Source: Jaltomata sinuosa
Lineage: Eukaryota > Streptophyta > Magnoliopsida > Solanales > Solanaceae
DNA length: 64,000 bases
Direction: 5' to 3'
Assembly: GCA_003996215.1 (NCBI GenBank)
Contig: QJPP01000444.1
Span: 62,001-126,000 of the forward strand
Positions 31,951 to 44,000 of this stretch are shown here, one piece after another. The notes under the pieces are model-generated. The model searched no databases. It had not been told where the DNA came from and saw nothing but the letters and a program-made list of their open reading frames with translations. The position numbers were made by a program, and so were the translations under genes. Positions within the stretch are counted from its first letter, which is position 1. Each line of letters opens with the position of its first letter.

Positions 31951-32045
31951 ATTAATGTGGGTATCTTCGTTCCCATAATGGGATCCGCAACTCAAATAAA
32001 AGCCATGAAATAAGTAGCTGGTAAATTAAAAGAAGAACTTCTCTT
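31951..32045 (+). pseudogene. Short plastid-derived (NUPT-like) atpA fragment
   Basis: Translated from 31953, the stretch reads NVGIFVPIMGSATQIKAMK, a stop, then VAGKLKEEL. That is the pattern of the ATP synthase alpha subunit segment with the core GSAAQIKAMKQVAGKL. The AGKL wording favours the plastid protein over the mitochondrial one, which has CGSL there. It spans about 95 bp with a handful of substitutions and lies directly after the RLP remnant. It is recognised from the protein pattern only, and the short length limits certainty. Confidence 0.6.
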
Positions 32046-32434
32046 ATCGTGTAAAATATTACAATGTTATTCTTATCTACTCTTGTGGAGTAACATAAAG
32101 AAAAAAAGGAGATATAAATCATTAGGTCCTAATGTATACAAAACCGTTGAAAATAATTTTAGTCACCAAAGAAAAAATATGTTCAACCATCATCCCAGTA
32201 GGAAAAGTTCAGTGATCAAACCATTATTATAAATCAAAATGTCTTTATTATGAGTTGAAAGTCCAAACACCATCTCCATAGTTATGTAAAAGAAAATAAC
32301 ATTTGAAATAACTAATTAGACATTGTTTATGACGGGTCTGGCTTGTGTATCCATTATTTCATTTTGATATAAATGTGTGACAATTGAGATAATTATTATG
32401 TATCTAACTCTTTCCTTTAAACCTTTTGGTAGAA
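32046..32434. other. Unassigned AT-rich DNA
   Basis: No open frame, repeat structure or element end is recognised. The sequence lies between the plastid-like fragment and a Helitron-type 3' terminus. Confidence 0.4.
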
Positions 32435-32924
32435 CTAGTTTCTGGGCATGCGCTTTGCACGTGTATCCCATATCAATGAATACAAACAGTGGCTTTCAAT
32501 AGCCATTATTAGAACTACCAAACTACTACTATAGAAGAATACTAAACTTATGATTGCCACCACTAATTTCTCCAATAATTTGTCTCCTTATCATTACTAT
32601 CATCATGAATCTTTGAAAAAATAAATTGAAATACTCATTTTGATACTACGCAACTCAAATCACTAAACACTTGAAAATACGACTGAATAAAGATCCATAA
32701 ATGAGGACTCTAAATTATAAGAAATCTTCATGCTAGCTGAGATGCAGCCAACAAAACCCTCTCTATTTGCCACTTCATTATTTCTTTTTAGATTAGAAAT
32801 AATGGTTTTTCCTTGTTTCGAATATGTTCAAACCCCTCTTTAGATGACAACAAGCAAACAAAAGGTGGGCTTGGACCATAACTTTATCCTTAAATTTTTA
32901 TCAAGGTTCAACTAATTATGATAC
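32435..32924 (-). mobile_element. Possible Helitron 3'-end fragment
   Basis: On the minus strand the stretch ends TACACGTGCAAAGCGCATG, CCCAGAAA, CTAG followed by T. That is a short GC-rich stem (CACGTGC/GCGCATG, imperfect now), a few bases and the CTRR end with a 3' T, the Helitron pattern. No 5' end (TC-rich start) is seen before the LTR at 32925 interrupts. It is assigned by comparison with the two clearer Helitron ends at 47800 and 54140. Confidence 0.45.
32920..32924. repeat. Probable target-site duplication, left (GATAC)
   Basis: GATAC precedes the LTR terminus at 32925, and GGTAC follows the far terminus at 44426-44430. Four of five bases agree, consistent with one target duplication around the whole three-LTR array. 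Confidence 0.55.
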
Positions 32925-34424
32925 TGTCACGGTCCAACTACCGGGTCATGCGGGCACCTACTCTATAGCACCTAGATAGGAAAATCCTTACCACCCGATC
33001 CAACAGAAAAAATGGAAATTGAAACTAAAACATGATAAAATACCCTTTTTAATCATGGAAAAAATTTGAATACTTTAATACAATGAATATCCTTTACAAA
33101 ACCTTAATACAACCCTCCCTAGGAACTAGTCTAAATAGGTGCAAGAGCTCTAAGGAGAAATACACATATAAAAAGAAGACACAACTTCCACCATGACGAC
33201 GAAGAGTAGAAGCTGCCAAAGATCGCCATCGTCCTGTACCTAAGAAACATTATTGATCCTGCAACCAGACTATACCCAAAAAGTTATAGAAAGAGTAGTA
33301 TCAGTACAAACAATAGGTACTGGTAGGCATCATTAGTCGACCCGAATCCAACGCATACCATCATTTAAGAAATAAAGATAAAATATGCAATAAGTTACAA
33401 GAATCCCGTATTTCCTCATCCATCTCTACCTCCGTATTATTACCACTACAGCCCTATACGTTCCTCTCCCAAGCCTTCCTACCCTGCTCTGCTGCCAACT
33501 TTGTATTTGGGAGACTCTGTACCATCCCATCCTGGTCCAATGTAACACCCAGGACTTCATCACAATCACATTTAACACTAGGACCTCTCAGGCCATACTT
33601 AAATCTAAGACTTCCCAAGTCACACCTAACACTAGGACTTCCCAAGTCACCCATCTTATCAACCACTATAAGCACCTCAGTGGTTCCATTCTCAACAATA
33701 AGGTTTACTATCCACCCCTGCTAGCCAGTTGAGAGGCAACCTACATAACCTTGATTTACCACCCTGACTCAAGTTAGGATCCTAAGTCAAACACCTTGAC
33801 CCTTAGCCCTTAGCCAAACAATGGACTACCAGAGAGTTATGCGTATTCAACCCCCAAGGTTCCTTACCCTTGACATCCTGCCTATTTAGTCACTCACAGA
33901 ATACTGACATGGCTTCACTAAACCAGTCAAACCTGACTTCCTAGGAACCTTAGTTTCCTTCAAGCTCACCTATCTTGGACCTATCAAGCAAAATGCCTCA
34001 CTACCTTTAGTCTTGTGCCCAACCAGCCCAGATATCACCACTAGCCGGCCAGTAACTCTTTTCGAGTTGGAAATTTCAAAGCTACGACATTAACCAAATA
34101 TTACCAGAAAATATAAATGACCATGTCCATGTGACTATCAATAATACCCCAGTCAAGAACCGAACTCAACAACCTTATAAGACATATCCCACTATGCAAG
34201 TAACCATACCACATATAATTATGTCACAACTTGCAAACCACCCAGACCTCCCAAGGATCCCTAGGACATCATCTATGCCATTTAACATACGTCCCCGGTT
34301 TACAGAAGAATCCACCTTATCACTTAAGCAAGCCAACCCGGCCCGCAAGGACCAATATATATGTCAAGTAATAAAAAATATCGGCCCTCTCATGAACCCA
34401 ACATGTAAAGAACACCAATAACAG

Positions 34425-34660
34425 ATAAATCGGGTTCACTCAAGGACCAAACATGTAAAGAACATCAATAACCGATAAACCCGATTTACTCAAGGAACCA
34501 ACATGTAAAGAATATCAATAACAGATAAACCCGGTTCACTCAAGGAACCAACATGTAAGGAACATCACTAAAAAATAAACCGATTTCACTCAAGGAACCA
34601 ACATTTAAAGAACATCACTAATAGGTAATCTTGGTTCACACAAGGGACCAACATATAATG
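34425..34660. repeat. Minisatellite 1 in LTR-A, unit about 55 bp
   Basis: Four to five copies carry the shared words GGTTCACTCAAGGAACCAACATG and TAAAGAACATCAATAACAGATAAA (quoted in parts; the unit is about 55 bp). The same array is at 39720-39965 in LTR-B and 42430-42715 in LTR-C. Copies differ by single substitutions. Confidence 0.8.
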
Positions 34661-34689
34661 AAGAATAAGTAAACTTGTCCCAAGCGTGG

Positions 34690-34910
34690 TACCCAAGCCA
34701 ACCATTATAGAACCTATGACATGCGTGGTACTTGAGCCAACCAATAAGTATCTTGTACCAGGCGTGGTACCCTAGCCAACCAATATGTATCCCAGACTAG
34801 GCGTGGTACCCAAGCCAACCAATATGTATCCCAAACCAGGCTTGGCACCCTAGCCAACCAATATGTATCCCGTACTAGGTGTGGTACCCGAGCCAACCGA
34901 ATGACGCACA
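34690..34910. repeat. Minisatellite 2 in LTR-A, unit 39 bp
   Basis: Five to six copies have the core CCAGGCGTGGTACCC then AAGCCAACCAATATGTATCC; successive CCAACCAATATG words start at 34774, 34813 and 34852, which gives 39 bp. The core contains the palindrome GGTACC. The unit length is a multiple of three, so long open frames appear. The same repeat is at 39990-40215, 42720-42945 and, inverted, at 59940-60165. Confidence 0.85.
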
Positions 34911-35859
34911 AAGTCCAACAATACATAAAATAAATGAACAATATCACACTTGTAAAACCAACAAGCAACAAAACCAAGTTCATTTCACATGATTGACACC
35001 GGACACATAGACATTCATAATTTCATTTCCTAAACATGAAAGAAACATACATTACAAAGCTAAAGTTACATGCACACATTGCATTTGGAAAACAATAATC
35101 ATCACCTACCCAACAACCGGGTTTATAACCCCCAACATTGAAATCATGTCCGAAGACTAATTCACGGTTTACCCTCTAAACATATCTAATCATTTACCCC
35201 AACTCCGGACCACTTCCCAAAATGTGAGCGCATCTTAGAGAATTTATTTATTATCATAAAAGACTTCAAACCCTTTCTATTCATCCCACTTCCCTTAATT
35301 GAAGTATTCCTGGGAACCCACCATGACCTAGCAACTTATTCTCTCATAACATTTCTGGTTCCCCGACTTACCCACAATCTAGTTCCCTCGAATCTAGAAT
35401 CACACACAAGTTAACAAGTAAAAACAAACCCGGAATGAAAACCCATCACCCCGACCCCATCATAACCTATTCAATCAACCAGACAGACAAATACAATATT
35501 CCTCCAGACTCTGTGCCCGAAGGCCTGAGCATGAATCCTCCAGTTATTCTACATCAGAATATGCAAGAAAATACGGGTCAATAATAAGCTAACTAAACCT
35601 AGCTACCTGGATGTCAAGCATCTACTGCAGAGGTCTGAACTCTAACTTCTGGTTTTGTTGAGGCAATTCTTGGTGGTAAGCGGGCCTGGAGTCAATGGTT
35701 TCGCCCATTCTTAACTGAAATCTTCCCTCCCCATGGCTCCCAATCTTTGGAGCAGCCTAGGGTGGTTTTTGGAGCAACCCTCACCTCTTTGAAACTGAAG
35801 AGGAGAGAATGAAATTATAAAACCTATTTTTTGATTTTTTGGTCCCATCATCTTGCTAT

Positions 35860-36000
35860 AGTGGCCTAATCTTGCTATAGCGGTACTGTCGTAGCGGTAG
35901 CCACCCCCTATAGTGGAGTTGACCGCCTTAACTTCCATTATAATGGGAATTTCTCCACTATAGCTGTCATCATTGTAGCACCGTGTCAACTGCTATAGCG
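35860..36000. repeat. CTATAGCGG palindrome block in LTR-A
   Basis: Repeated CTATAG(C/T)GG words and their reverse complements (CCGCTATAG, CCACTATAG) occur every 10-20 bases and could fold into a series of stems. The same block is at 43905-44050 in LTR-C and 58865-58985 in LTR-D. Confidence 0.7.
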
Positions 36001-36374
36001 ATTGAAACCAGACAAAACCTCATGAAATCCTCCAAAATTGCCGATTTTACAACACACTTCGAAATCCTGACATTCTAAAACCAACCCTTTCACATCAACT
36101 TCGAAATCAGGAGTTCTACTCACCCGAATTCACTTCTGAAAAGTCCTACAGACTCCCTAACTCCTTAGCTAACGGAAAAATTAGATCAACCTTAGACATT
36201 TTACCGAATCCTTTCTCGGATTTCCCTAGACCTTACGTCACTTTGAATTCATCCGAGACTAACCTAGCCTAAAATTTCAAACTCCCCAACCCGGAAGTTT
36301 TCCATCACGTTCTTGGCACGAATAGCTCACCCATAATGAGGTTCCTTTTAATAATGACCAAATAGGTCATTACA

Positions 36375-38221
36375 ACAGATACCAATTTACCCATCGTTCA
36401 TTCCAGAATGATCTCTATAGCAGAAGGAAAAGAATGAGCCAGCCCCTTGGACCTTAATGTTCTACCATGATAGTGTAATTATAACCTTAAATGGACCACC
36501 AAAACTTCCAAATCTCTTGGTGTATCCAAACTCAATCGCAATTGAATTCTATCCTGCTCTGTCAAGGAATCCCTTCCTTTGAGCTACACGAGACCAATAA
36601 GAGTACTCCTCCCTGAGTGTCCATGAAATTTGGGGACTTATCGAAATACCAGAGCAAAGAAATTCAAACATAATGGAAAAAACAATCTTTCATGCCACGA
36701 GGAACCAAAACCCATTGTGGCAACCCTTTTCCCTCAACAGACCCTACCACTAAGGATCATCGATCACACACAAGCCAACTTAGTTAAAAATTCCCCACAA
36801 TTCCACTATACTCTTCCCAAGAGCTACAATTATACAAAACATTCTCATAGAATAAGCCTATGAGCAGTGTCCCACACTACTCAGTCAATTACGTGTTATT
36901 TTACCAAATACAGTATAAGCGACTATTCCCACCAATGGACAATCATAATTCTACCAATGCCCAAAAACATGGTTCCACCATAATCTCAGAGTACCTCACT
37001 AACTACACATTATCATGACAATGCAAGTAGTACTCAATCAAGGGTAAAAGTCACCGCGATAATTAAGGTTTGATGCTCAAATACATATAGGTTACCTCAA
37101 ACAGGCAACATCACCCACATCAGGCCAATAACCCTTATGCCCCGGGCAACCATATCTACCCTATCCTTTTATCGCATTTGGATGCTAATTATTATAATTC
37201 ATGAAATAGCTAGAAGCTCAACTAGTGATAAGAAACAACACGAGAATGAAAACAAAACAGAGGAAAGCAGAAAAGGGATCTTGCACTGCCCACCCTGCTA
37301 TAGCGGCTATCCCCAACAACAACAGCCTAGAAAATTTACCATTTTCTGAAAATTCACCCATTCCCCCTTTCTTGTTATCAAAGTTAACCATAAAATTGCA
37401 TCATGGCCTTACATATAACCCCAAGACCTTCCCCAGCAATGCATAATTGAGAATTTAGCACCACATTATTATTAAATCAGTTACGAAACACACCAGAAAG
37501 TTATTTGTGACATCACATTCCCGCTATCAAACAAGATTTAGAACTTTTTCTTGTGGTTCCCAACAAATCCCGACTGTCCTGAAACAGAAGTTTCCCTACA
37601 GTCATAAATGATCATGTCCCCTTACCATTTTTACCAACGGTAAGCCCATGCCCAAAACATAGCACAAAATTTCAGTTAAATCATATAACAATTAACCATT
37701 TAACAAATCACATATAACCAAGTTAAGACTCTTCACTAACCACAAATTTAAAAGTAACTCAAGGAATTATACACCACACATTCACAATCATTAAAACAAT
37801 GCAACGCATACAATCACAAGTCTCAAGCTTCAGTACTCAATAAAATCTGGTTCATTATCTTTTATTCCTTCATGGATGACCGTTATCCGATTCATCCATA
37901 CCTTTACATAGCCTCCCAGGCCAGATACCAATTGGAACCTTCCCGATTTTAATTTCCTTTCCTTGTGTCATTTCAATCAGAGTCAAATGACATCCTTTTT
38001 CCTTATCAAGATACCAATTGGAATTGAGAGATACCAATTAGACTCAACCCATACAAGCAAGTAACAATCCGCATGAAAGAAATGAAAGAAAGGAGACAAT
38101 TCCTAGAATGCTTCATATCTTTCCAAGGATTAGTTGTGAACGTCAACACACCAATCCACATGATTCTACTCGACATTTGCTCTTATACTGGGTGACCAAT
38201 AACCTAGGCTCTGGTACCATT
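36375..38221 (-). other. Internal region of the LARD-like element, non-coding
   Basis: This is 1.85 kb between LTR-A and LTR-B. It has short open frames on both strands (36630, 37137, 37225) but none resembles gag or pol. The right end holds a primer-binding site (TGGTACCAGAGCC on the minus strand at about 38214-38202) and a leader with repeats of ACCAATTGGAATTGAGAG. The left end, next to LTR-A, has no obvious polypurine tract. Confidence 0.6.
38202..38214 (-). other. Primer-binding site next to LTR-B
   Basis: On the minus strand TGGTACCAGAGCC lies a few bases after the LTR end GTGACA (38222). One base differs from the usual TGGTATCAGAGC. The equivalent sequence next to LTR-C is at about 40996-40984. 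Confidence 0.7.
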
Positions 38222-40736
38222 TGTCACGGCCCAACTACCAAGCCATACGGGCACCTACTCTATAGCACCTAGATGGGAGAACCCTTACCACCCGATCCAA
38301 CAGGCAAAGCGCAAATTGAAAGTAAAACATGATAATATAGCCTTTTTAATCAAGGGAAAACATTTGAAAACTTTGGTACAATGAAAATCCTTTACAAAAC
38401 CTAAATATAACCCTCCCTAGGAACTAGTGTAAACAAGTACAAGAGCTCTAAGGAGAAATACACATATAAATTCCACCATGAAGACGAAGAGTAGAAGGTG
38501 CCAGAGATTGCCATCGTCATGTACCTAAGAAACATCACTTATCCTGCAACCAGACTATACCCAAAAAGGTATAGCAAGAGTAGTATCAGTAAAAATAGCA
38601 CGTACTTGTAGGCATCATCGGTCGACTCGAATCCACCGCATACCATCATATAAGATATCAAGAGAAAATATGCAATAAGTTATAAGAATCCCATTTTTAC
38701 TCATCCATTTTTACCTCCGTACTATTACTGCTACTACCCTGTACTCCCCACTCCCAAGCCTTTCTACCCTGCTCTGCTGCTAACTCCGCAACTGGGAGAC
38801 TCTATACCATCCCATCCTACTCCAACGTAACACCCAAGACATCCCCATAATAACATTTAACACTATAATCTCTCAGGCTACGCTTAACTCTAATACATTC
38901 CAACTCACTCTTAAAACTAGACTTCCCAAGTCACACCTAACACTAGGACTTCCCAATTCAACCCGTCTTACAAACCACTATAAGCACCTCAGTGGTTCCA
39001 ATCGCAACAATCAGGTTAACTGCCCACCCCTGCTAGCCAATTGAGAGGAAACCTACAAAACCTTGATTTACCACCCTGACTTCAGTTAGGATCCTAAGTC
39101 AAACACCTTGACCCTTAGCCCTTAGACAAATAATGGACTACTGGAGAGTTCTGCGTATTAAACCCCTAAGGTTCCTTACCCTTGACATCCCGCCTATTTA
39201 GGCACTCACAAAATACTAATCTTGTTTTACTAAACCATTCAAACCTTACTTCCTAGGAACTTTAGTTTCCCCCAAACTCACCTATCTTGGACCCATAGGG
39301 CAAAATGCTTCTTTACCTTTAGTCATGTGCCCAACTAGCCCAGACATCACCGCTAGCCAGCTTGTCACGCTTGTCGAGTTAGGAATTTCAAAGGTACGAC
39401 ATTAATCGAATATTACCAGACAATATAAATGACCAAGTCCATGTGACTATCAATAATACCCTTATCAACAACCGCACTCAACAACCTTATAAGTCATATC
39501 CCACTGAGCAAGTACCAGAACACATATAATTATGTCACAACTTGCAACCCCCCCCCCCGGACCTCCCAAGGATCCCTAGGACATCATCTATGTCATTTAA
39601 CATACGACCCCGGGTTACAGAAAAAACCACCTTATCATTTAAGCACGCCAACCCGGCCCTCAAGGACCAATATATATTTCAAGTAATAATAAATCCTGGC
39701 CCTCCGAGGAACCTAGCATGTAAAGAACACCAATAACAGATAAACCTGGTTCACTCAAGGAACCAACATGTAAAGAACATCAATAACCGATAAATCCCGT
39801 TCACTCAAGGAACCAACATGTAAAGAACATCAATAATAGATAAACTCGGTTCACTCAAGGAACCAACATATAAGGAACATCACTAACAAATAAACCTGGT
39901 TCACTCAACGAACCAACATGTAAATAACATCACTAACAGATAAACCTGGTTCACTCAAGATACCAACATATAATGAACAACAAGTAAACATGTACCATGC
40001 GTGGTACCTAATCCAACCATTATAGAACCAATATCAGGCATGGTACCCAAGCCAACCAATAATTATCCCATACCAGGCGTTGTACCCCAGCCAACCAATA
40101 TGTATCCCATACTAGGCGTGGTACCTAACTAACTAATATGTATCCCATACCAGGCGTGGCACTCAAGCCAACCAATATGTATCCCATACTAGGAGTGGTA
40201 CCCGCGCCAATCGAATGACACAGAAAGTCCAATAATATATAATATAAATGAACAATATCACACTTGTAAAACCAACAAGCAAAAAAACCAAGTTCATTTC
40301 ACATGATTGACACTCAGACACATAGACATTCATAATTTCATTCCCTAAACATGCAAGGCACATATATTACAAAGTTAAAGTTACATGCACACACATCGCA
40401 TTTGGCAAACAATAACTATCACCTACCCAACAACCGGGTTTATAACCCTCAACATTGAAATCCTATCCGAAGAATAATTCACGATTTACCCTCTAAACAC
40501 ATATAATTGTTTACCCCAACTCCGGAACCCCTTTCCCGAATGTGAGCGTATCTACGGGAATTCATTTATAATCATAAAAGACTTCAAACCCTTTCTATTC
40601 ACCCCATTTCCCTTAATTGAAGTATTCTTGGGAACCCGCTATGACCTAGCAACTTATTCCCTCACAACATTTTCGATTCCCCGAACTTACCCACAATCTA
40701 GTTCCTTGGAATCTAGAATCACACACAAGTTAACAA
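38222..40736 (-). repeat. LTR-B, truncated
   Basis: It ends GTTGGGCCGTGACA at 38222 and is collinear with LTR-A as far as ATTCTAGATTCCAAGG (about 40705). At 40733-40740 the LTR word ACAAGTA passes directly into the leader word CCAATTGG. About 0.9 kb of its start, including the CTATAGCGG block and TGTAACGACC end, is gone. Confidence 0.8.
39720..40215. repeat. Minisatellites 1 and 2 in LTR-B
   Basis: The 55 bp unit array (39720-39965) and the 39 bp unit array (39990-40215) lie in the same order as in LTR-A. The copy number of each is similar. Confidence 0.8.
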
Positions 40737-41003
40737 GTACCAATTGGAGTCATTTTAATCGGAGTCAAATGACATCCTTTTTCCTTGTCAAGACACCAAT
40801 TGGAATTGAGAGATACCTATTGGACTCAACCCATACAAGCAAGTAACAATCCACACGAAAGAAATTAAAGAAATGAAAAAATTCCTAGAATTTTTGATAG
40901 CTTTTCAAGTATTAGATGTGGACGTAAACACACCAATCCGCACGACTCTATTCGACATTTTCTCTTGTACTAGGTAACCGATAACCTAGGCTCTGGTACC
41001 ATT
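40737..41003 (-). other. Leader fragment between LTR-B and LTR-C
   Basis: About 265 bp matching 37955-38221, including ATGACATCCTTTTTCCTT, ATTGGAATTGAGAG and the primer-binding site. It is what remains of a second internal region after a deletion that also removed the start of LTR-B. Confidence 0.75.
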
Positions 41004-44000
41004 TGTCATGGCCCAACTACCAGGCCATGTAGGCACCTACTCTATAGCACCTAGATAGGAGGACCCTTACCACCCGATCCAACAGGCAAAGCATAAATAG
41101 AAAGTAAAACATGATAAAAATAGCCTTTTTAATCATGGGAAAACATTTGAAAACTTTGGTACAATGAAAATCCTTTACAAAACCTTAATATAACCCTCCC
41201 TAGGAACTAGTCTAAATAGGTACAAGAGCTCTAAGGAGAAATACACATATAAATTCCAACATGAAAACGAAGAGTAAAAGCTGCCAGAGATCGCTATCGT
41301 CCTATACCTAAGAAACATCACTTATCCTACAACCAGACTATACCCAAAAAGGTATAGCAAGAGTAGTATCAGTACAAACAACACGTACTGTTAGGCATTA
41401 TCAGTCAACCCTAATCCACCGCATACCATCACATAAGAAATCAACAGAAAATATGCAATAAGTTATAAGAATCCCATCTTTCCTCATCCATCTCTACATC
41501 CATACTATTACCGCTATATCCATGTACGCTCTGCTCCCAAGCCTTCCCAATCTACTCTGCTACCAACTCTATAGCAGGGAGACTCTATACCATCTTATCT
41601 TAGTCCAACATTATACCCAAGACTTCCCCACAATCACATTTAACACTAGGATATCTCGGGCCACACTTAACTCTAAGACATCCCAAGTCACTCTTAACAC
41701 TAGACTTCCCAAGTCACACCTAACACTAGGACTTTCTAATACACTCATCTTACTATCCACCCATGCTAGCCAGTTGAGAGGCAACCTACAAAACCCATAC
41801 TTACCACCCTGACTCAAGTTAGGATCCTAAGTCAAACACCTTGACCCTTATCCCTTAGCCAAATAATGGACTACCAGAGAGTTATGCGTATCCAACCCCC
41901 AAGGTTCCTTACCCTTGACATCCCGCCTATTTAGTCACTTAAAGAATACTGACATGGCTTCACTAAACCAGTCAAACCTGACTTCCTAGGAACCTTAGTT
42001 TCCCCCAAGCTCACCTATCTTGGACCTATCAAGAAAAATGCCTCACTACCTTTAGTCTTGTGCCCAACTAGCCCAGATATCATCGCTAGTCGGCCTATAA
42101 CTCTTGTCGAGTTGGAAATTTCAAAGTTACGACATTAATCAAATATTACCAGACAATATAAACAATCAAGTCCATCAGACTATCAATAATAGCCTAGTCA
42201 ACAACCGAACTTAACAACCTTATAAGTTATATCCCACTGTGCAAGTAACCATACCACATATAATTATGTCACAACTTACAAACCACCAATACCTCCTAAG
42301 GATCCCTAGGACATCATCTATTCCATTTGACAAACGACCCAGTTTACTGAAGAAACCACCCTATAACTTAAGCACGCCAACCCGACCCTCAAGGACCAAT
42401 ATATATGTCAAGTAATAATAAATCTCGGCCCTCTCAGGAACCCAACATGTAAAGAACATGAATAACAGATAAACATGATTTACTTAAGGAACCAAAATAT
42501 ACAGAACATCAATAACCGATAAACCTGGATCATACAAGGAACCAACATGTAATGAACATCAACAACAGATAAATCTGGTTCACTCAAGGAACCAACATGT
42601 AAGGAACATCACTAACAGATAAGCCTAGTTCACTCAAGGAACCAACATGTAAAGAACATCACTAATAGAAAAATCGGGTTCACTCAAAGAACCGACATGT
42701 AATGAACAATAAGTAAAGTGGTACCAAGCGTGGTACATGAGCCAACTACTATAAGATCTATACCAGGCATGATACCTAAGACAATTGATAAGTATCCCGT
42801 ACCAGGCGTGTTACCCAAGCCAACTAATATGTATCCCATACCAGGCGTGGTGTCCGAGCCAATAAATATATATCCCATACCAGGCGTGGTACCCGAGCCA
42901 ACCAATATGTAGCCCGTGCCAGGCGTGGTACCCGAGCCAACCAAATGACATAAAGATTCCAATAATCAATAAAATAAATGAACAATATCACACTTGTAAA
43001 ACCAATAAGCAACAAAACCAAGTTTATTTCACATGATTGACACCTGGACACTTAGACATTCATTATTTCATTCCCTAAACATGTAAGTCACACACATTAC
43101 TAAGCTAAACTTACATGCACACACATTGCATTTGGAAAACAATAACCATCACTTACCCAACAACCAGGTTCATAACCCCCAACATGGAAATCCGATCCGA
43201 ATACTAATTCATGGTTTAGCCAATACACAAATATAATCATTTACCCCAACTCCGGACACCATTCCCAGAGTCTAAGCGCATCTTAGGAAATTCATTTATT
43301 ATCTTAAAGGACTTCAAACCCTTCTTATTAGTCCCACTTTCCTTAATTGAAGTATTCCCGAGAACCTGCTATGACCTAGCAACTTATTCTCTCACAACAT
43401 TTTCGGTTCCCCAAACTTTCCCATAATTTAGTTCCTTAGAATCTAGAATCACATACAAGTTAAAAGGTAGAAACAAACCAGGAATGAAAACTCATCTCCC
43501 CGACCCCATCATTCCCTATTCAATTAACCAGCCCAACAAATACAATATTCCTCCAGACTTTGTGTCCGAAGGCCTAAGGATGAATCCTCCAATTATTCTA
43601 CATAATAATAGGCAAGAAAATATGTGTCTACAACTACTTAATCAAAACTAGCCTACCTGGACGCCAAGCATCTACTGTAGAGGTATGAACACTAACTTCT
43701 GGCTTTGTGGAGGCGATTCCTGGTGGAAAGCGGGCCAGGAATCCATGGTTTTCCCCCTTCTTAGCTGAAATTTCCCCTCCCCATGGCTCCCAATCTTTGG
43801 AGCAGCCTAGAAGGGTTTTTGGAGCAACTCTCGCCTCTTTGAAACTGAAGAGGAGACAATAAAATTATAAAACCCATTTTTGGGTTTTTGGTCCCGTCAT
43901 CCCGCTATAGAGGTCCAATCCCGCTATAGTAGTACCTCCATAGCAGTAGTCACCCGCTATAGGAGAGTTGACCGCCCTGACTTTCGCTACAGCGAGAATT

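Larger units (their letters stand above)
32925..36374 (-). repeat. LTR-A, 3450 bp
   Basis: It starts (minus strand) TGTAATGACCTATTTGG at 36374 and ends GTTGGACCGTGACA at 32925. It contains the CTATAGCGG palindrome block at 35860-36000, a 39 bp minisatellite at 34690-34910, a 55 bp minisatellite at 34425-34660, and a run of CCCAAGTC-type repeats near 33590-33660. Open frames within it (33454, 34131, 34714, 35711) are by-products of these repeats. Confidence 0.85.

Noticed and set aside
34425..34910. Evenly spaced short repeats with spacers, resembling a CRISPR array
   Set aside because: The repeats are adjacent imperfect minisatellite units in a plant LTR, with similar 'spacers' and no cas genes; a CRISPR array is not expected in a plant nucleus.
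34131..34983. Two open frames in LTR-A, one with repeated DTYWLARVPRLVW
   Set aside because: They are made by 39 bp and 55 bp tandem repeats. The same frames occur at similar places in each LTR copy, so they are LTR sequence and not genes.
39549..39558. C-homopolymer changing the frame at 39542
   Set aside because: It lies in non-coding LTR-B, and run length is unreliable in assemblies.
42684..43051. Overlapping repeat proteins on both strands (GVVPEPTNMYPIPG, GSGTTPGMGYI)
   Set aside because: Both come from the same 39 bp minisatellite in LTR-C. A unit length divisible by three keeps all frames open.
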